DNA from: Pseudomonadota bacterium
GTDB lineage: Bacteria > Pseudomonadota > Gammaproteobacteria > Burkholderiales > SHXO01
NCBI GenBank assembly: GCA_023430065.1
Contig: JAEZCG010000145.1
Span: forward strand, 1-24,958
Reading direction: 5' to 3'
DNA length: 24,958 nt
The first letter of the stretch is position 1. Each line of letters opens with the position of its first letter. Of the stretch, positions 22,318 through 24,958 are shown one piece after another. Below the pieces are notes generated by a model that was not told the DNA's origin, searched no databases, and saw only the letters and a list, made by a program, of their open reading frames with translations. Made by a program: the position numbers and the translations under genes.

Positions 22318-24957
22318 TCAGGCAGGGGCGCGGCTGCCCACACGCGCCGTTTCGCGGTGGGCATCGAGGGACTGCGCGGGCGCGGCCTCGCCGAACAGTG
22401 CGCCCTGCTGATGCAGAATGCCCTCGGTGCGCAGGAACACCGACTGCGCCTGCGTGTCGACGCCCTCCGCCGTCAGTTCCACGCCCAGGCTGCGTGCGAG
22501 CGTGAGCGTGGCGCGCGCCAACGCCTGCTCCGAGGCACCGCTTCCGATACCCTCGACGAGGGCGTGGCCGAGTTTCATGCGCGCGAGCGGCAGCCGGCGC
22601 AGCAGACCGAGTGAGCGGGTAAACGCTTCCACGTCGTCGACCGTGACCGACAGACCCACGCCGCTCGCGTTCAGGCGCGTGAACAAGCCCTCGGCCTCGT
22701 CCGCCTGCGCGAGGACGCTGATCGGCAATTCGAGCTCAAGCAGGCGTGGCGCGACCGGATGGCGCTGCAGGGCATCGGCGACCGCCTCGCCCAGCGCAGC
22801 GGCGTCGAGGCGCCGCGACACCAGCTCCAGCGCAACCGGCAGGGCGCTCGTGCTGCCCCACGCCTGCAGCTGTTCACAAGCCTGCGCGATCTGCCACGCG
22901 TCGAGGCGCGCCGTGACGTCGTTCGGTGCGGCCGGCAGAAAGCGTTCCGGCGCAAGCGCCCCATGATCCGGGTGCATCCATCGCACGCAGGCCTGCACGC
23001 CGACCATGCGCTGCCCGTCCATCGCGGCGACGCGCGGTCGGTAGAGAAGCATGAGGTGTTGCTCGAGATCGGACCGGCGCAGCTCGACTGCGAGCGCGTG
23101 ATTGGCCCACATGCGCTCGTTGAGCGCCGGCGCGTGGAAGGCGAAGGCGGCCCCCCGCGTCTGGCCGGCACGTAGCAGCGCCTCCCGTGCCGCATCCGCC
23201 AGTTCCTCGGACCCGCCATCCTGCGGCGCCAGGGCGATTCCGATCTTGGCGTGAAGCGGCAATTCCAGTCCGCTCAACTCCACCGGCACGGAGAACTCAC
23301 CCAGGATCTTCTCTGCGACCTGGCGCGCCTGCTCGGGTTCATCCAGGTCCTCGAGCAGCACCACGAACTGGTCGTCGGCCACGCGCAGGATCGCATCGTG
23401 GCCACGCAGGATACGCTGCAGACGCTCCGCAGCCACCTTCACGAGTGCATCGGCCTCCTCCCGCCCGAGGATGCGGTCCACGCCTTCGATCTGGGCAACG
23501 GCGATGTGCATCAGCGCCATGCAGCGGCCGTGGCGGTTCGCACGACTCATGCCGGCGCGCAGCCGCTGCGACAGGGCGTTCGCGGTCGCCGCGCTCGCAC
23601 TCGCCGCACGGGCGGACTGGCGCTCGGCCATGCGGATCGACGTGACGTCGCCACAGGCGAGGACGAACCCCGTGCAGGCGCCCGCCTCGTCGCGGATGCG
23701 CGAGAGACAGCCCCACAGAGGATGCACGTTGTCGGCGGCGTCGCGTAACCACAGTTCGCCCTGCCACTCTCCCTGATCCTGCGCGAACGACCACATGGCC
23801 TGCGTGGATGCCGCGTCATGGTGGTCGCCGGACCACAGCTCGTCGATGGGCTTGCCCGCGAGGGCCGCCTCCTCGCGGCCCGACAGTTCGCAGAAAGCCG
23901 CGTTCGCGCGCAGCACCGCGCGCTGTGCGCTGAGCAACGCCATCGGCTGTCGCGTTTCCTCGAACGCTCGCAATGCCCCCAGGGTACGGGCATCGGGCTC
24001 GGCCGGCGCGTCATCGACTCGAAGCCGCTCGATCAACCACGGCACGGCCACGTTCAGCTCGCGCGTCTCGTCGCCGCGCAGGCTCAGCATCTGATAGGTC
24101 AGGTCGGCATCGACGTACGGACGCGCCAATGCGGCCAGCCGCTTCAGCGGCGCGCGCGCGGCGAAGATCGCCAGCAGGGCGATTGCCGCGCTGGCGCCGA
24201 GCAGCGCGAGCAGCACCTGCTCGGTGCGCTGGCGCGCATCGCTCAAGCGCTCGGCGGCCTGCTCGAGGCGCGCTTCGAGCTGCGCCCGATCGGCACTCAG
24301 ATTGGCCTCGATCAGCTGGTCGATGCGGGGTTCGATCGAAGCGAAAGCCTGCTGCGCCTCAGCCAGCGCCGACGCCTGCCCGGATGCACCGAAGCTGACA
24401 GCGCTCCACTGTCGCTCGCCGCGCTCGATCCACGCGCGCACCTTCACCGCCCAGTCGCGCTCGGCGGCGGTATCGGCCAGCACCTCGTAGCGCGACAGGT
24501 TGGCGAGAAGCGCGGTACGGTTCGGCGCCTGCGGCAGTGGCGCGCCGGCCGCACGCGCCGCATATTCGCGGCCCTTCGCACGCAGCTGTCCGGTCAGCTC
24601 GTTCACGATGTTCTGCTTGCGCAAGGTGCGCCCGCGGTTGGGGCGGCCGGCGACAGGCGGTTGCTGCGCCACCAGCGTCGCCCCTTCCGCGCGGAAGCGG
24701 TCGAATGCGGCGACCTGCTCGGCGCGTCCATCGATGGCGGTCATGGCTTCCTGTGCGCGCGAGGTTGCAGCCGTGAAGCGCTCGACCAGATCCTGCGACT
24801 GCGCGCGCTGCGCCTCGCTCCCCGCCGCTCTCAGGTAGTCGGCCAGCCCGGCCTCGAACTCGGCGCGCGCGGCAACCAGCGCCTCGCGCGCCGGCTGCGC
24901 CTTGTCGCGCTCGTACCCTTGCAGGGCAGCAGCGGCCGCATCGAGGGCGGCACCCAT
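22318..24957 (-). CDS. Membrane-bound PAS-GGDEF-EAL protein with degenerate catalytic motifs (5'-partial or at window edge)
   Basis: At least 879 residues; the first Met coincides with the window edge, so the true start, and any first membrane helix, may lie outside. Residues 1-243 form an Ala-rich, largely helical sensor region. One membrane helix is at about 245-268, then a short linker, a PAS domain (about 325-445), a GGDEF domain (about 470-605) and an EAL domain (about 612-860). The GGDEF signature reads A-D-D-Q-F (527-531) and the EAL motif Q-A-C (655-657); the E-L-E-I-T-E, D-D-F-G and N ligand positions are also changed, while A-E-G-V-D-T (830-835) remains. Catalysis of c-di-GMP synthesis or breakdown is therefore unlikely. 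It is probably a signal receptor or scaffold. The gene converges on phaC with an 11-nt gap. Confidence 0.88.
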   Translation of the reverse strand: MGAALDAAAAALQGYERDKAQPAREALVAARAEFEAGLADYLRAAGSEAQRAQSQDLVERFTAATSRAQEAMTAIDGRAEQVAAFDRFRAEGATLVAQQPPVAGRPNRGRTLRKQNIVNELTGQLRAKGREYAARAAGAPLPQAPNRTALLANLSRYEVLADTAAERDWAVKVRAWIERGERQWSAVSFGASGQASALAEAQQAFASIEPRIDQLIEANLSADRAQLEARLEQAAERLSDARQRTEQVLLALLGASAAIALLAIFAARAPLKRLAALARPYVDADLTYQMLSLRGDETRELNVAVPWLIERLRVDDAPAEPDARTLGALRAFEETRQPMALLSAQRAVLRANAAFCELSGREEAALAGKPIDELWSGDHHDAASTQAMWSFAQDQGEWQGELWLRDAADNVHPLWGCLSRIRDEAGACTGFVLACGDVTSIRMAERQSARAASASAATANALSQRLRAGMSRANRHGRCMALMHIAVAQIEGVDRILGREEADALVKVAAERLQRILRGHDAILRVADDQFVVLLEDLDEPEQARQVAEKILGEFSVPVELSGLELPLHAKIGIALAPQDGGSEELADAAREALLRAGQTRGAAFAFHAPALNERMWANHALAVELRRSDLEQHLMLLYRPRVAAMDGQRMVGVQACVRWMHPDHGALAPERFLPAAPNDVTARLDAWQIAQACEQLQAWGSTSALPVALELVSRRLDAAALGEAVADALQRHPVAPRLLELELPISVLAQADEAEGLFTRLNASGVGLSVTVDDVEAFTRSLGLLRRLPLARMKLGHALVEGIGSGASEQALARATLTLARSLGVELTAEGVDTQAQSVFLRTEGILHQQGALFGEAAPAQSLDAHRETARVGSRAPA

Positions 24958-24958
24958 C

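Noticed and set aside
1..24958. CRISPR array, tRNA, insertion sequence or prophage
   Set aside because: No regularly spaced direct repeats, cloverleaf sequence, transposase or phage structural gene could be found on either strand.

Overview
The window is GC-rich bacterial chromosome, almost fully coding. A beta-proteobacterium is the best guess (inference): it combines a leucine/isovalerate (liu-type) catabolic cluster, isocitrate dehydrogenase kinase/phosphatase (AceK), a class I polyhydroxyalkanoate synthase and a TRAP transporter. Genus cannot be read from the sequence. No rRNA, tRNA, CRISPR array, insertion sequence or phage gene is visible, and no gene-free gap exceeds 300 bases (the largest are 17504-17731 and 12326-12527).

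Layout. At the left edge is the 3' end of a TRAP transporter large permease (+ strand, 1-783). It converges on a long minus-strand block that runs, in transcription order, from 18958 down to 887: isovaleryl-CoA dehydrogenase (liuA); a secreted metzincin protease with its own candidate promoter and a clear terminator; aceK; acetoacetyl-CoA thiolase; a beta-hydroxyacid dehydrogenase; a RidA-family protein; a 2-hydroxychromene-2-carboxylate isomerase-like protein; a LOG-family nucleotide hydrolase; a rhodanese-domain protein; methylcrotonyl-CoA carboxylase beta; a second acyl-CoA dehydrogenase; methylglutaconyl-CoA hydratase; methylcrotonyl-CoA carboxylase alpha; HMG-CoA lyase; a four-Cys DUF1289 protein; a DUF2889 protein; and an SDR oxidoreductase. 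Many junctions are very tight (2 to 28 nt, or 4-nt overlaps), as expected of operons. On the plus strand, divergent from liuA, an MBL-fold hydrolase and a PHA synthase form a pair. A membrane-bound PAS-GGDEF-EAL protein converges on phaC and runs off the right edge.

How the genes work together. Isovaleryl-CoA is oxidised by LiuA, carboxylated by the two-subunit carboxylase, hydrated by the LiuC-like enzyme and cleaved by HMG-CoA lyase to acetyl-CoA and acetoacetate. The thiolase handles acetoacetyl-CoA; AceK would direct carbon to the glyoxylate shunt during growth on acetyl-CoA; PhaC could store surplus acyl-CoA as polyester. The gene that activates acetoacetate and the usual liu regulator are not in the window.

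Points of most interest: (i) the gene order carboxylase beta - acyl-CoA dehydrogenase - hydratase - carboxylase alpha copies the acyclic-terpene (atuCDEF) order, although the carboxylase looks like the leucine enzyme; (ii) PhaC carries an extra tail of about 105 residues that is Ala/Pro-rich and ends strongly basic; (iii) the GGDEF-EAL protein has lost both catalytic signatures; (iv) the protease prodomain holds an internal duplication; (v) the LOG gene has a perfect Shine-Dalgarno placed for a CTG start in a 4-nt CTGA overlap; (vi) four inter-gene gaps of the minus-strand block hold different hairpin repeat elements.
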